Positions 1 through 6,869 of a stretch of DNA of 48,435 bases are shown here, piece after piece. The translations under genes and the position numbers were made by a program. Location: IMG/VR virus record IMGVR_UViG_3300009168_000018, positions 1 through 48,435 of that record. One strand, 5' to 3'. The number at the start of each line of letters is the position of its first letter. The stretch's first letter is position 1. Origin of the DNA: a virus. The notes under the pieces are model-generated. The model searched no databases. It saw only the letters and a program-made list of their open reading frames with translations, and had not been told where the DNA came from.

Positions 1-276
1 GGGCGCGTTGGCCTCTACACCGCCGGCCTGACGAAACGCGAGTGGCTTATCGGCCAGGCGTTGCCGGCGATCATCCTCGATTGGATGCAGACCCACGAGT
101 GGAAAAGCGGCGACGCCGTCGAAATAGCCAATCGCGCCGCGGATGCGGCCGACGCCGTTCTCGGGCTGCCGGACTACCGCACGCTTTGCCGGCGGGCGCT
201 GGGCGTAATGAAAGATAGCCGAGACCCAAACGAGTTGGAGGCGGTGATACGGGACTTGCGGGATGCGTTGAAGTAA
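1..276 (+). CDS. Hypothetical protein, C-terminal part of a gene crossing the junction
   Basis: The reading frame is open from base 1 and continues the gene that starts at 48274 near the other end of the window. Joined across the 123-base overlap it gives a protein of about 105 residues starting MENMHEPAFPIPEGRVG. It is small, soluble and mixed helical, with an Ala/Asp-rich stretch (NRAADAADAV) and a charged C-terminus. I do not recognise the family. It lies in the array of small early genes. An internal TTG at 61 should not be taken as the start, because the upstream codons are open and well formed. Confidence 0.8.
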   Translation, partial: GRVGLYTAGLTKREWLIGQALPAIILDWMQTHEWKSGDAVEIANRAADAADAVLGLPDYRTLCRRALGVMKDSRDPNELEAVIRDLRDALK

Positions 277-296
277 CCCTTTTTCAGGAGGTTGTG

Positions 297-521
297 ATGA
301 AGATTGAAATCGACGTTGAAACTGGCGAGAAGGTCGTGACGCTCAAAAAGAGCGAGGCGAACGCACTGAGGCTGTCGGAAAAGTTGTGCCACCAACTGAG
401 CGAGCGGCTCGAAGACACGGACGCCGGAGAGGCGGGTGACCTATTGGACGGGATTCTCGGGAACTACGTCAAGGACGGCGAGCCCGAGCCGGAGAAGGTG
501 GAGGCGACGGAAGCGAACTGA
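297..521 (+). CDS. Small acidic hypothetical protein
   Basis: A 74-residue acidic protein (MKIEIDVETGEKVVTLKKS...) ending in a Glu-rich tail. AGGAGG at 286-291 stands 5 bases before the ATG at 297, so this start is preferred over the GTG at 294. The N-terminus looks like a short beta hairpin and the middle like a helix. There is no recognisable domain. It sits between the junction gene and an HNH nuclease. Confidence 0.75.
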   Translation: MKIEIDVETGEKVVTLKKSEANALRLSEKLCHQLSERLEDTDAGEAGDLLDGILGNYVKDGEPEPEKVEATEAN

Positions 522-591
522 GTGAATCACGGCGCGGTTGCTGGCCGGGAGGTCCGGCGGGTGACGGCGGACAAGAACGAAAGGAAAGACC

Positions 592-1077
592 GTGAAAACA
601 TGGGTTCCCTTAGCTCTTCGGATTCTGGATAAAATCGGCCCAGAAGATGACAACGGCTGTTGGCCCTGGCTGGGCATCAAATCGAGCGGTTACGGTATGG
701 TTAGCCGTAACTACCTCGACATCAAGACACGGATGGCTACTATAACCCACCTGGTTTATGAATCGCTTGTTGGACCGATTCCACCAGGCCACGAAATTTG
801 TCACACCTGCGACAATCGTCAATGCGTAAACCCTGCCCATTTGTTCGCGGGAACGCGGAAGGAGAATCTTCAAGATGCCGCAACTAAGGGAAGGATGGGG
901 CGTGATATGCACGGCATCAAAAACGGCAATGCACGTCTCAATGACAAGCAGGTTTTGGAAATTCGTCGGAGATGGGCTGGTGGAGAAAATCAGCATTCAA
1001 TCGCCAAAAGATTTGGAACCACCCCGACAAATGTTTCCATGATTTGCACTCGACAAACATGGAGCCATATCGCTTAA
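592..1077 (+). CDS. HNH homing endonuclease with C-terminal HTH
   Basis: This 161-residue protein has the HNH_3 arrangement: HLVYESLVGPIPPGHEICH, then CDNRQCVNPAHL and a following TRKEN segment (residues about 58-100). The catalytic His pairs with the NPAHL part, and Cys pairs suggest zinc. The last 50 residues (DKQVLEIRRRW ... SIAKRFGTT) form a helix-turn-helix of the kind used by free-standing homing nucleases to bind DNA. It starts at a GTG preceded by AAAGGAAAG. It lies alone between a small gene and the recombination ATPase, a usual place for a selfish intergenic nuclease. The HTH-plus-HNH order resembles 12006-12644, but the sequences are not close copies. Confidence 0.85.
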   Translation: MKTWVPLALRILDKIGPEDDNGCWPWLGIKSSGYGMVSRNYLDIKTRMATITHLVYESLVGPIPPGHEICHTCDNRQCVNPAHLFAGTRKENLQDAATKGRMGRDMHGIKNGNARLNDKQVLEIRRRWAGGENQHSIAKRFGTTPTNVSMICTRQTWSHIA

Positions 1078-1142
1078 GAAACACCGTACCGCAGTCGCGG
1101 CTGGGGGGACCAGTTGCGACGGGTGCTTTTGGAGGTTTGCTT

Positions 1143-2237
1143 ATGATGTTAGAAACTTTTGGAACTGGACAAGGGTATCTCAAGGCTGGATTTCTTGGGT
1201 TTCCAAAGTCAGGGAAAACCTACACCGCAGCTTTGTTGGGATGCGAGGTTCGCAAACGATTCAACCTTTCTGAACCGATAGCGATTTTCGACACCGAAGC
1301 AGGCGGCGAGTATGTCGTTCCGATGATTCGCAAGGCCACTGGAAAACCACCCGTCGGGAAACGCTCCCGGTCGATGAGTGATCTTCTTTCGGTTGCCCGC
1401 GAGTGCGAAGGGGGTGCGGCGTCGGTGCTGATCGTAGATTCCATCACGCACTGCTGGAGAGAGGTCTGTGAAGCATATCTCAAGCAAATGAACGATGTTA
1501 GGTCCGCTCAGGGTCGTCCAATACGAACCCGTCTGGAATTTCCCGATTGGCAAAACATCAAGTCTCGCTGGGCTGTTTGGACCGATTTCTACCTCAACTC
1601 TCGGCTGCACATCATCATTTGCGGCCGTGCCGGTTATGAGTGGAACTTCGAGGAAGTGGACGATTCAGGAAAACGCGAACTCGTCAAAACCGGGGTAAAG
1701 ATGAAGGTCGAAAGTGAATTCGGTTTCGAGCCTTCACTTCTAGTCGAGATGGAACGGGTACAGGTTCCGTCGGAAGGGAAGGACCGTTTTACCTTCACCC
1801 ATCGTGCCCGCGTACTTGGAGACCGTTTTGGCGTGATGGACGCAGCAATTTGCGACAATCCAACCGGCCAGTTTTTCGCTCCTCATTATGATCTACTGGT
1901 TTCCGGTGCATCAAACGTCGTCGATACATCCCTGAAAACTGATATGGGAATTGACGACAGCGGCGATGCGAAATTTCAGGTCGAGAAACGACAGAAGACG
2001 ACGCTCTTGGAAGAGATCCAAGGCGAGATCGTCAAAGCTTTTCCCGGGCAGTCAGCCGCGGAGAAGAAGAACAAGGTGGTCGTCCTCGAAACCATCTTCG
2101 GCACGAAAAGCTGGACGGCGGTCGAGGGGCTCAAGGTCGCGGAATTGGCCGACGGGCTCAACCGTCTCCGGCAGCACCTCGGCGGAGAGCAGACCACCGA
2201 GGAACAAGCAGCCGAAGTTTTCGGCGGAAAGGAGTAG
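1143..2237 (+). CDS. RecA-like AAA ATPase, Sak4-type single-strand annealing/recombination
   Basis: This 364-residue P-loop ATPase has Walker A GFPKSGKT (about residues 19-26) and Walker B VLIVDSITH (about 95-103). The nucleotide core covers roughly residues 10-240, followed by a charged linker and a helical tail. The short core and the position next to an SSB-like gene fit the Sak4/AAA_24 family, which promotes annealing of single strands with SSB in phage recombination. The start is the ATG at 1143, with GGAGG at 1131-1135 seven bases upstream. A longer open frame from 972 would overlap the HNH gene and has no ribosome site. The next gene follows after 6 bases, so the two are probably cotranslated. 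Another RecA-like role cannot be excluded. Confidence 0.82.
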   Translation: MMLETFGTGQGYLKAGFLGFPKSGKTYTAALLGCEVRKRFNLSEPIAIFDTEAGGEYVVPMIRKATGKPPVGKRSRSMSDLLSVARECEGGAASVLIVDSITHCWREVCEAYLKQMNDVRSAQGRPIRTRLEFPDWQNIKSRWAVWTDFYLNSRLHIIICGRAGYEWNFEEVDDSGKRELVKTGVKMKVESEFGFEPSLLVEMERVQVPSEGKDRFTFTHRARVLGDRFGVMDAAICDNPTGQFFAPHYDLLVSGASNVVDTSLKTDMGIDDSGDAKFQVEKRQKTTLLEEIQGEIVKAFPGQSAAEKKNKVVVLETIFGTKSWTAVEGLKVAELADGLNRLRQHLGGEQTTEEQAAEVFGGKE

Positions 2238-2243
2238 TGCAGC

Positions 2244-2804
2244 ATGGCAGACTCAATCATGCCCGGCATCTACCCCGCCGAAATCGTCAAGCACTGGTGG
2301 GAGACGAGCCGTTCCGGAGACCCGGTTCTCGCGTTCACCTTGAACGTCCACGAGCCGGAATGGGGCACGGAATACCCGATGAGCCACCGGGTCTACTTCA
2401 CGCCGAAGGCGGCGGGGATGGCCCGGGCGCAATTGAAGCTGCTTGGCTTCGACTCGGACGCTCAAGACCTGGCCGACATCGGTGAATCGGTGTCGTTCGA
2501 GGGCGTGCAGGTCGAGGTCACGGTCGATGAGCAGACCTACCAGGGCAAGTCGCAGGTCCGTGTTGCCCGGTTCGGCGGCAAGCCGAAGCCGCCCGAGAAA
2601 TCGGCACTCGCCAAGGCCACCCAGGCGTTGCGTGACGCGAAGCGAGTGAACCGGGACGCCTACAGTGATCCGGTGGAGGAAACGCCGCCAGCGAAGCCAC
2701 CGGAGCGTAAGCGGGCAGAGAAGCCGCCCTACCCGGACCCGAACGCGATGCTGACCGAGGCGGAGGCGGCGGCAGAGCAGGCAGGATCAGACATTCCCTT
2801 CTAA
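2244..2804 (+). CDS. SSB-like protein (DUF669-type) with SSB-style C-terminal tip
   Basis: A 186-residue protein. Residues 1-115 look like a beta-rich OB-type fold (FTLNVHEPEWGTEYPMSHRV, then VEVTVDEQTYQGKSQVRVAR). A Lys/Pro/Glu-rich disordered linker follows. It ends in GSDIPF, which matches the acidic hydrophobic tip that bacterial SSB proteins use to dock partners. DUF669-type proteins beside Sak4 are phage SSB analogues, and this gene lies 6 bases after the Sak4-like ATPase. It probably coats single-stranded DNA and loads the annealing protein and host replication factors through the tip. The fold assignment rests on gene order and pattern; the DIPF end is directly visible. Confidence 0.72.
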   Translation: MADSIMPGIYPAEIVKHWWETSRSGDPVLAFTLNVHEPEWGTEYPMSHRVYFTPKAAGMARAQLKLLGFDSDAQDLADIGESVSFEGVQVEVTVDEQTYQGKSQVRVARFGGKPKPPEKSALAKATQALRDAKRVNRDAYSDPVEETPPAKPPERKRAEKPPYPDPNAMLTEAEAAAEQAGSDIPF

Positions 2805-2848
2805 GGAGGTAAGTACCGTAGCGACTCCGGCGGCTCGTAGCCGTCGGT

Positions 2849-2882
2849 GCCCGGGGTAACAGGGTATCCCGCCCCGGGCTTT
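2849..2882 (+). terminator. GC-rich hairpin with short T-run after the SSB-like gene
   Basis: GCCCGGGG (2849-2856) pairs perfectly with CCCCGGGC (2872-2879) and is followed by TTT. An inner GGG-TAT-CCC pairing is possible. It sits 45 bases after the SSB-like stop codon. The T-run is too short for a confident intrinsic terminator, so it may be part of the folded RNA that follows. Confidence 0.4.
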
Positions 2883-2993
2883 GGAGCGTGTGGCGGGCAC
2901 GGCGACCCGCTGAGGAAGTCGGTATGGGACAAACACGGCATGGCGACTCCGAAAGCCTGTTAATAGAAGCCGGTTCGACTCCGGCCCGCTCCA
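2883..2993 (+). ncRNA. tRNA-like structured RNA 1
   Basis: A 111-base element closed by an acceptor-like stem: GGAGCG (2883-2888) pairs with CGCTCC (2987-2992), followed by A. A perfect T-arm, GCCGG-TTCGACT-CCGGC (2969-2985), directly precedes the 3' acceptor strand, and its loop matches the tRNA consensus TTCRANY. A D-arm-like hairpin GCGGG-CACGGCGA-CCCGC lies at 2893-2910. The third arm (GGAAGTCG at 2914-2921 with CGACTCC at 2944-2950) has a 22-base loop, unlike any anticodon loop, so this is not a normal tRNA. No coding frame covers 2805-3026. The 3' end CCGCTCCACTTGGCAG (2986-3001) recurs exactly at 3832-3847. Confidence 0.45.
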
Positions 2994-3026
2994 CTTGGCA
3001 GTAAACTCGCCACGACGGAATGTAGT

Positions 3027-3299
3027 ATGCAACGCAAAGCAAAAACGAACGAATACAGGGACATTCCAACGCTCTGGGTTGGAGTTCGTAATGGTCGCAA
3101 GGCGTTTGAGATCCTGTGGGAGAGCGATGGTCTTAATTGGTTTATTGCAGGAAAGCTGGCGTGTCATAAATACGCTACGAATGAATGGCGACTACTCCTT
3201 CATGGGCGGTCGCTCGGAACGCATGCATACAGCACGTTTCAGGACGCAATGCGGGCCGCGCAACGATTTAAGGCAATTAGGGAAAGGATGGCGAGATGA
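3027..3299 (+). CDS. Hypothetical protein, 90 aa
   Basis: A basic, tryptophan-containing 90-residue protein (LWVGVRNGRKAFEILWESDG ...) with a beta-rich first half and a C-terminal helix. It starts 26 bases after the folded RNA element and overlaps the next gene by 4 bases (ATGA), so the two are coupled. The ribosome site is weak (ACGGAA). Family not recognised. This gene and the next lie between two structured RNA regions. Confidence 0.65.
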   Translation: MQRKAKTNEYRDIPTLWVGVRNGRKAFEILWESDGLNWFIAGKLACHKYATNEWRLLLHGRSLGTHAYSTFQDAMRAAQRFKAIRERMAR

Positions 3300-3601
3300 A
3301 AGAGCCAACGAGGAAGGAATGGACCTGCTACGAACTCACTCACTGTGGGGAAGGAGGGCGAGGCCAAAAGGTTGTGACGAATACTTCCTATTACGTCAGC
3401 CCCCAGGAGGCAGCCGAACTCGCCGCGGAACACTTCGACGAGGAGGAAAAGGCAAAAGAGCGTTGCGGGGACGATTCGTTTGACGGCGGGTTTCGGTACA
3501 TCGAGGTTGTGGACGACGCGGGGAACGCGGCCGGAAGATTCGAGGTGCTTTGCCGCGTCGAGCGGAAGTACAGTGCGGATAGGATGAAGGAGAATCCGTG
3601 A
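3296..3601 (+). CDS. Hypothetical acidic protein, 101 aa
   Basis: A 101-residue protein whose ATG overlaps the upstream stop. The central segment is Glu/Asp-rich (AAELAAEHFDEEEKAKE). The rest could be a small alpha/beta domain (FRYIEVVDDAGNAAGRFEVL). No metal motif or known domain is visible. The structured RNA region begins right after its stop. Confidence 0.65.
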   Translation: MKEPTRKEWTCYELTHCGEGGRGQKVVTNTSYYVSPQEAAELAAEHFDEEEKAKERCGDDSFDGGFRYIEVVDDAGNAAGRFEVLCRVERKYSADRMKENP

Positions 3602-3607
3602 AAACGC

Positions 3608-3677
3608 TCGGGAGACGGGTGGAGTCAGCACGGGTCGCTCCCGTGGGACAGATGCCGTTCGAGTCGGCCCTCCCGAC
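3608..3677 (+). ncRNA. tRNA-like structured RNA 2A, cloverleaf-like
   Basis: A 70-base element. TCGGGAG (3608-3614) pairs perfectly with CTCCCGA (3670-3676). An anticodon-type arm CACGG-GTCGCTC-CCGTG (3629-3645) has exactly five pairs and a 7-base loop with T at the usual position 33; it would read CGC. The T-arm GCCG-TTCGAGT-CGGC (3654-3668) has a consensus TTCRANY loop. The D-arm is only three weak pairs. The base after the anticodon is T instead of a purine. This is the most tRNA-like of the group, but it looks degenerate. Confidence 0.45.
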
Positions 3678-3683
3678 TGACAT

Positions 3684-3771
3684 CCTGGCGCTGCAAGGTG
3701 GTCTTAGACCTGCCCGACCCACCTCTGGTGCAAGTGGGAAAACAATGCCGGTTGGATTCCGGCAGCCAGGA
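3684..3771 (+). ncRNA. tRNA-like structured RNA 2B
   Basis: An 88-base element six bases after element 2A. CCTGGC (3684-3689) pairs with GCCAGG (3765-3770), then A. The T-arm GCCGG-TTGGATT-CCGGC (3747-3763) has five perfect pairs and a near-consensus loop. A hairpin CCCAC/GTGGG (3718-3722 with 3734-3738) takes the anticodon position but has an 11-base loop. GCA-GGT/ACC-TGC (3693-3713) takes the D-arm position. As in element 1, the anticodon-equivalent loop is too big for decoding. Confidence 0.4.
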
Positions 3772-3777
3772 TTTTTG

Positions 3778-3839
3778 GGAGCGGGCCGGGGACGGCACAG
3801 GGCTGCCGCCTGCCGGCGGGCGTCGGAGCCGCCGCTCCA
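3778..3839 (+). ncRNA. Acceptor-closed structured RNA 2C
   Basis: A 62-base element six bases after 2B. GGAGCGG (3778-3784) pairs perfectly with CCGCTCC (3832-3838), then A. Inside are GCCG-GGGA-CGGC (3785-3796, a GNRA tetraloop) and CCGCC-TGCC-GGCGG (3806-3819). No T-arm is visible. Its 3' end and flank CCGCTCCACTTGGCAG repeat those of element 1. The rest of the gap (3840-3969) holds one small hairpin, GCGGC-ACTAC-GCCGC (3911-3925), and no gene. Confidence 0.4.
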
Positions 3840-3969
3840 CTTGGCAGCCGACAACCGTTACTCGTAAATGAAAGGTTTTGCCTGTTCCAGCGAGACAAGG
3901 AAATACACCCGCGGCACTACGCCGCAACGGCTGCCAGTAAAACAAGGATTTCACGCATGAGGCGACAGC

Positions 3970-4767
3970 ATGAAGCGCGGAACGCCTGACCACCCCAAGA
4001 CGAAGCACTTGATCCAACTGCTTGGGATCGCTCGCTATGAGGCGGTCGGAATTCTCGAATCACTCTGGCACTTCGCGGCGAATTACGCGAAGCGCGGAGA
4101 TATCGGCAAGTGGTCAAACCGGGAGATCGCGGCGGCTCTCGACTGGCGTGGAGACCCCGAGGCCCTTATCGAGGCTTTGACCGAGGCCCATTGGCTCGAC
4201 CCGTCGGACGAATTCCGACTCACGATACACGATTGGCCGGACCATGCGGACCAGACAGTCCAGCGGTGCGAAGAGGTTAAAAAACTAGGATATGCTAGCA
4301 AAAACTATAAAATGCTAGCAAATGCTAGCCAGCCAATGCCCTGCCAATGCCCTGCCAAAGCCAATGCCAAAGCCGACAGTCTGACAGTCAGTCCCGTCAG
4401 TCTGTCAGAAACGATTTCTTGGGGAGACTTCGATTGGGCTACCATCCTCCCCAAATGCAGGGAGCTTGCCGCGGTGCTACGAAACGGCAGCGACCCGCTT
4501 TCGCGGAAGGACCGCTCGCTAGTTGCCAAGACAGTGGCTCTCGATGCCGCTGGCATGTTGCCGCCCCAATGCCTTGCTGAGTGCATGGACGCGACAAAGG
4601 AAATCCATCACGGCAAGCCTGCGGCATACTTCACCGGCTGCCTGAAAAAGAGATTCGCGGACGCTGGTTTGGATTTTCCGCGCGTCATGGCCTCGGTGAA
4701 AGTCCCCTCTGGATTTGGCGAACCGGCAAAGTCACAAGGCGGCGGAAACGAATACCAGGACGTGTAG
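3970..4767 (+). CDS. Replication initiator / replisome organiser-like protein
   Basis: A 265-residue protein. Residues 1-100 resemble the winged-helix DNA-binding domain of phage replication organisers (HPKTKHLIQLLGIARYEAVG, then WSNREIAAALDW and a later HDWPDHAD). A low-complexity linker follows (residues about 105-145, rich in Ala, Asn, Lys and Ser), then a helical C-terminal domain (LSRKDRSLVAKTVALDAAGM ... AAYFTGCLKKRF). The linker-coding DNA carries phased direct repeats, the layout of lambda O, where the origin lies inside the initiator gene. The protein probably binds these repeats and recruits host helicase. No phage helicase or polymerase is present. GAGG at 3959-3962 precedes the ATG. 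Confidence 0.7.
   Translation: MKRGTPDHPKTKHLIQLLGIARYEAVGILESLWHFAANYAKRGDIGKWSNREIAAALDWRGDPEALIEALTEAHWLDPSDEFRLTIHDWPDHADQTVQRCEEVKKLGYASKNYKMLANASQPMPCQCPAKANAKADSLTVSPVSLSETISWGDFDWATILPKCRELAAVLRNGSDPLSRKDRSLVAKTVALDAAGMLPPQCLAECMDATKEIHHGKPAAYFTGCLKKRFADAGLDFPRVMASVKVPSGFGEPAKSQGGGNEYQDV
4292..4410 (+). repeat. Iteron-like repeats, candidate replication origin
   Basis: ATGCTAGC occurs at 4292, 4312 and 4322, spaced 20 and 10 bases (helically phased), within an AT-richer patch. CCAATGCC/CCAAAGCC units follow at 4333, 4344, 4355, 4361 and 4367. Then comes a dense GACAGTC/GTCAGTC cluster with an inverted repeat TGACAG...CTGTCA to about 4408. All lie in the linker of the initiator gene. 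I infer an origin by analogy with lambda. Confidence 0.5.
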
Positions 4768-4783
4768 CAGGAGGCGAATTCTG

Positions 4784-5218
4784 ATGGAGAGCATCATCGG
4801 CATTGACCCCGGGGCCTCGGGCGGCATCGCCCTTCTCGGTTCCACGGCGACGGCTTGGAAGATGCCTGAGACCGAGCGGGACTTGTGGGAGCTTTTCCAA
4901 TCGCTGCCCTTGGAGAACGTGTTCGCGTACATCGAATTGGTTCACAGCATGCCGCGGCAAGGCGTGGCGAGTTCGTTCAAATTTGGGAAGAACTACGGCC
5001 TGCTTCGCGGGATGCTCATCGCCTCCTGCCTCCCGTTCGACGAGGTGACGCCTCAGCGGTGGCAGAAGCTCATGGGCTGCCTGAGCCGCGGCGATAAGAA
5101 CACGACCAAAGCCAAGGCCCAGCAGCTTTTCCCCTCGCTCAAAGTGACTCACGCAATAGCGGATGCCCTGCTTATCGCGGAGTACGGTCGACGAACACGA
5201 AATGGAGTTCTAGCATGA
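4784..5218 (+). CDS. RuvC-like Holliday junction resolvase
   Basis: A 144-residue RNase H-fold resolvase. The first strand carries IIGIDPGASGGIAL (Asp8), followed by YIELVHSMP (Glu51) and HAIADALLIAEY (Asp127), which gives the acidic triad of RuvC-type nucleases. SFKFGKNYGLLRGML matches the conserved middle of phage RuvC-like proteins. It would cut four-way junctions left by recombination or replication before packaging. The start ATG at 4784 follows GGAGG at 4770-4774. The stop overlaps the next start (ATGA). Confidence 0.85.
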   Translation: MESIIGIDPGASGGIALLGSTATAWKMPETERDLWELFQSLPLENVFAYIELVHSMPRQGVASSFKFGKNYGLLRGMLIASCLPFDEVTPQRWQKLMGCLSRGDKNTTKAKAQQLFPSLKVTHAIADALLIAEYGRRTRNGVLA

Positions 5219-5565
5219 TCGCCCTCCCCCTTCGCCCCGTAACCTGCCTCGACTGCTCCGCCGAGTTCGAGTCCGTGCGACCGTGGGCCGCGAAATTCTG
5301 CCCGAAGTGCAAGACGAAGCGGAAGACTGCCAGGGCCTACCGGCGAAGACGCGAACGCGAGCAGGGCCTGCCGCCACGTCGGGTGACGCGGCCAGCGAAC
5401 GTCGGCCTCGGCGTGACGCCCCCGGTGGTGCTGGAGACGCCGGAGCCGTGCGACGCAATGCCGGGAACGCTGGCGCGAATGGAAGAGTACACGCGGAGGC
5501 TACAGCGGGGCCATGAACTTTTTGTAACAGGAGACCGCCGTGAGTTCGACACCTTGCCGCTCTGA
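5215..5565 (+). CDS. Zinc-ribbon protein, 116 aa
   Basis: The N-terminus carries a four-cysteine zinc ribbon (CLDCSAEFESVRPWAAKFC then PKCK), followed at once by an Arg-rich helix (ARAYRRRREREQG) that could bind nucleic acid. A Pro-rich linker and a short helical C-terminus follow. It overlaps the resolvase stop (ATGA) and the next gene by 26 bases. A DNA- or RNA-binding accessory role is likely, but the family is not recognised. Confidence 0.65.
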   Translation: MIALPLRPVTCLDCSAEFESVRPWAAKFCPKCKTKRKTARAYRRRREREQGLPPRRVTRPANVGLGVTPPVVLETPEPCDAMPGTLARMEEYTRRLQRGHELFVTGDRREFDTLPL

Positions 5566-5776
5566 GATTTCGACGGGGTACGGGAGCCCGGTGACAAGCG
5601 GATACCCCGAGGATGTTTTCATTCTGAAGGTGGATGGCCGGGACGTGCTTCGCTTGGCTCGCCTCCGCGACGGCTCGCTATCTTTCCGCTGGCTAAAGCT
5701 GAGCGTGGTTGACCGCACACTGACCGCGGCCGAGGCCCGAGAGCTGCGGGAGTGGCTGGAAAGGACGGAGCGATGA
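5540..5776 (+). CDS. Hypothetical protein, 78 aa
   Basis: A GTG start preceded by AACAGGAGACCGCC. The protein has a beta-rich middle (EDVFILKVDGRDVLRLARL) and a C-terminal helix (LTAAEARELREWLERTER), the pattern of many short phage proteins of unknown role. It overlaps both neighbours. Confidence 0.65.
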   Translation: MSSTPCRSEISTGYGSPVTSGYPEDVFILKVDGRDVLRLARLRDGSLSFRWLKLSVVDRTLTAAEARELREWLERTER

Positions 5777-6090
5777 CGAACGACGAACTGATTGAAGACC
5801 TGATTTCCGATATCAAGAGCCTGCGATTTTACCAGCTTCCGTTGGCGGTGGCGACGGTCCATGCGATTGAGTCGCTGCGGGCGATCGTTGACCGCTTGCC
5901 GAAGACGGCGGACGGAGTGTCGATCGTTCCCGGCATGAAACTTAGACGGGAAATTGACAGCGACACCATCCTCGAAATTGAAACCGAGCTATGCATGAGG
6001 AGCCGAAACGCGATCCCCGAGAATACCTGCGCCCTGCTCGGATGGAGCGAGTGGTATTCAGACGAAGCCGCGGAGGCTGCCAAGCGATGA
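5773..6090 (+). CDS. Hypothetical protein, 105 aa
   Basis: The ATG at 5773 overlaps the upstream stop (ATGA) and has GGAG at 5767-5770. The sequence is mostly helical in the first half (NDELIEDLISDIKSLRF). The second half (CMRSRNAIPENTCALLGWSE) contains two cysteines. Not recognised. It is coupled by ATGA to the methyltransferase. Confidence 0.65.
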   Translation: MTNDELIEDLISDIKSLRFYQLPLAVATVHAIESLRAIVDRLPKTADGVSIVPGMKLRREIDSDTILEIETELCMRSRNAIPENTCALLGWSEWYSDEAAEAAKR

Positions 6091-6869
6091 CTGACCGGCC
6101 CCGATGCTACCGCTGCCATGCCGAGATGACGCCGAAGGGCGGGTGCGAGTGTGCGGATCGCTGCACTTTGATCCTGGGCGATTGCCGCGACGTGCTCCCG
6201 CTCTTGGAGCCGGGGAGCGTGGACCTCTGCCTGACCGATCCGCCATTTCCCGGGCTTGTCGGTGGACACGATAGAGACTTCCCCGGTGGAGTTGCGAAGC
6301 GAGCGGTAGTTACCGAGAGCGTCGGCCAGCCGTGGGACATAGGCTTGAACGAGTGGCTTCCGGCATCATGGAACGTGACTCGCTTTGGCGCGATGGTCTT
6401 CTGTTCCTTTCACTCTGTCGTTGACGTTCCCGCAACGATCCCGGCGGCTAAGAAGGTAACGCTTGGCGTCTGGTACAAGCGAAACAGCCCGCCCACGGGA
6501 AAGAATCTGCCGAGATACACCACGGAGTTCATTTGGATGCTGCGGAAGGAGCCGGGGCTTGCATGGGACCGACTGACCACAACGCTGTTTGACGTCCCGC
6601 TTCCGCAAGGCGGGTGTATGGCCCAAGAGCGGATTCTGAACCCTGACGGAACGACGGCCCATCCGACGCAGAAGCCGCTACAGCTTATCCGAGACCTGCT
6701 TGTGGTAGGCGGGGCCATCATCCTCGACCCGTTTGCAGGGGTTGGCACCACTCTTCTCGCCGCGAAGCTGCTCGGCCGCCGGGCCATCGGGGTGGAGATC
6801 GAGGAAAAATACTGCACCATTGCGGCGAACAGGCTAAAGCAAGGCGTAATGAAACTGGAGACCGACTGA
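6087..6869 (+). CDS. DNA methyltransferase (N4/N6, PF01555 type)
   Basis: This 260-residue enzyme has the catalytic motif TDPPF (about residues 50-54) ahead of the AdoMet-binding motif ILDPFAGVGTTLLAAKLLGR (about 214-233), the order of the N4-cytosine/N6-adenine class. HPTQKPLQLIRDLL just before the second motif is typical of the family. The N-terminus adds a small Cys cluster (CYRCHAEM ... GCECADRC), perhaps a zinc-bound target-recognition part. No partner nuclease is adjacent, so it is probably an orphan enzyme that marks phage DNA against host restriction or for regulation. The ATG at 6087 overlaps the upstream stop, with GGAGG at 6072-6076. Confidence 0.85.
   Translation: MTDRPRCYRCHAEMTPKGGCECADRCTLILGDCRDVLPLLEPGSVDLCLTDPPFPGLVGGHDRDFPGGVAKRAVVTESVGQPWDIGLNEWLPASWNVTRFGAMVFCSFHSVVDVPATIPAAKKVTLGVWYKRNSPPTGKNLPRYTTEFIWMLRKEPGLAWDRLTTTLFDVPLPQGGCMAQERILNPDGTTAHPTQKPLQLIRDLLVVGGAIILDPFAGVGTTLLAAKLLGRRAIGVEIEEKYCTIAANRLKQGVMKLETD

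Noticed and set aside
522-632. A 36-codon GTG frame coupled to the upstream stop
   Set aside because: It overlaps the HNH gene and has no ribosome site. It might be a gene truncated by the nuclease insertion, but nothing confirms this.
2855-2866. Partial I-SceI-like site TAACAGGGTA
   Set aside because: Only ten of eighteen bases agree, and no LAGLIDADG gene is present; a chance match.
3598-3867. An 89-codon GTG frame over the folded RNA elements
   Set aside because: It has no recognisable protein features, and the DNA is packed with perfect stems and T-arm sequences, which fits RNA better.
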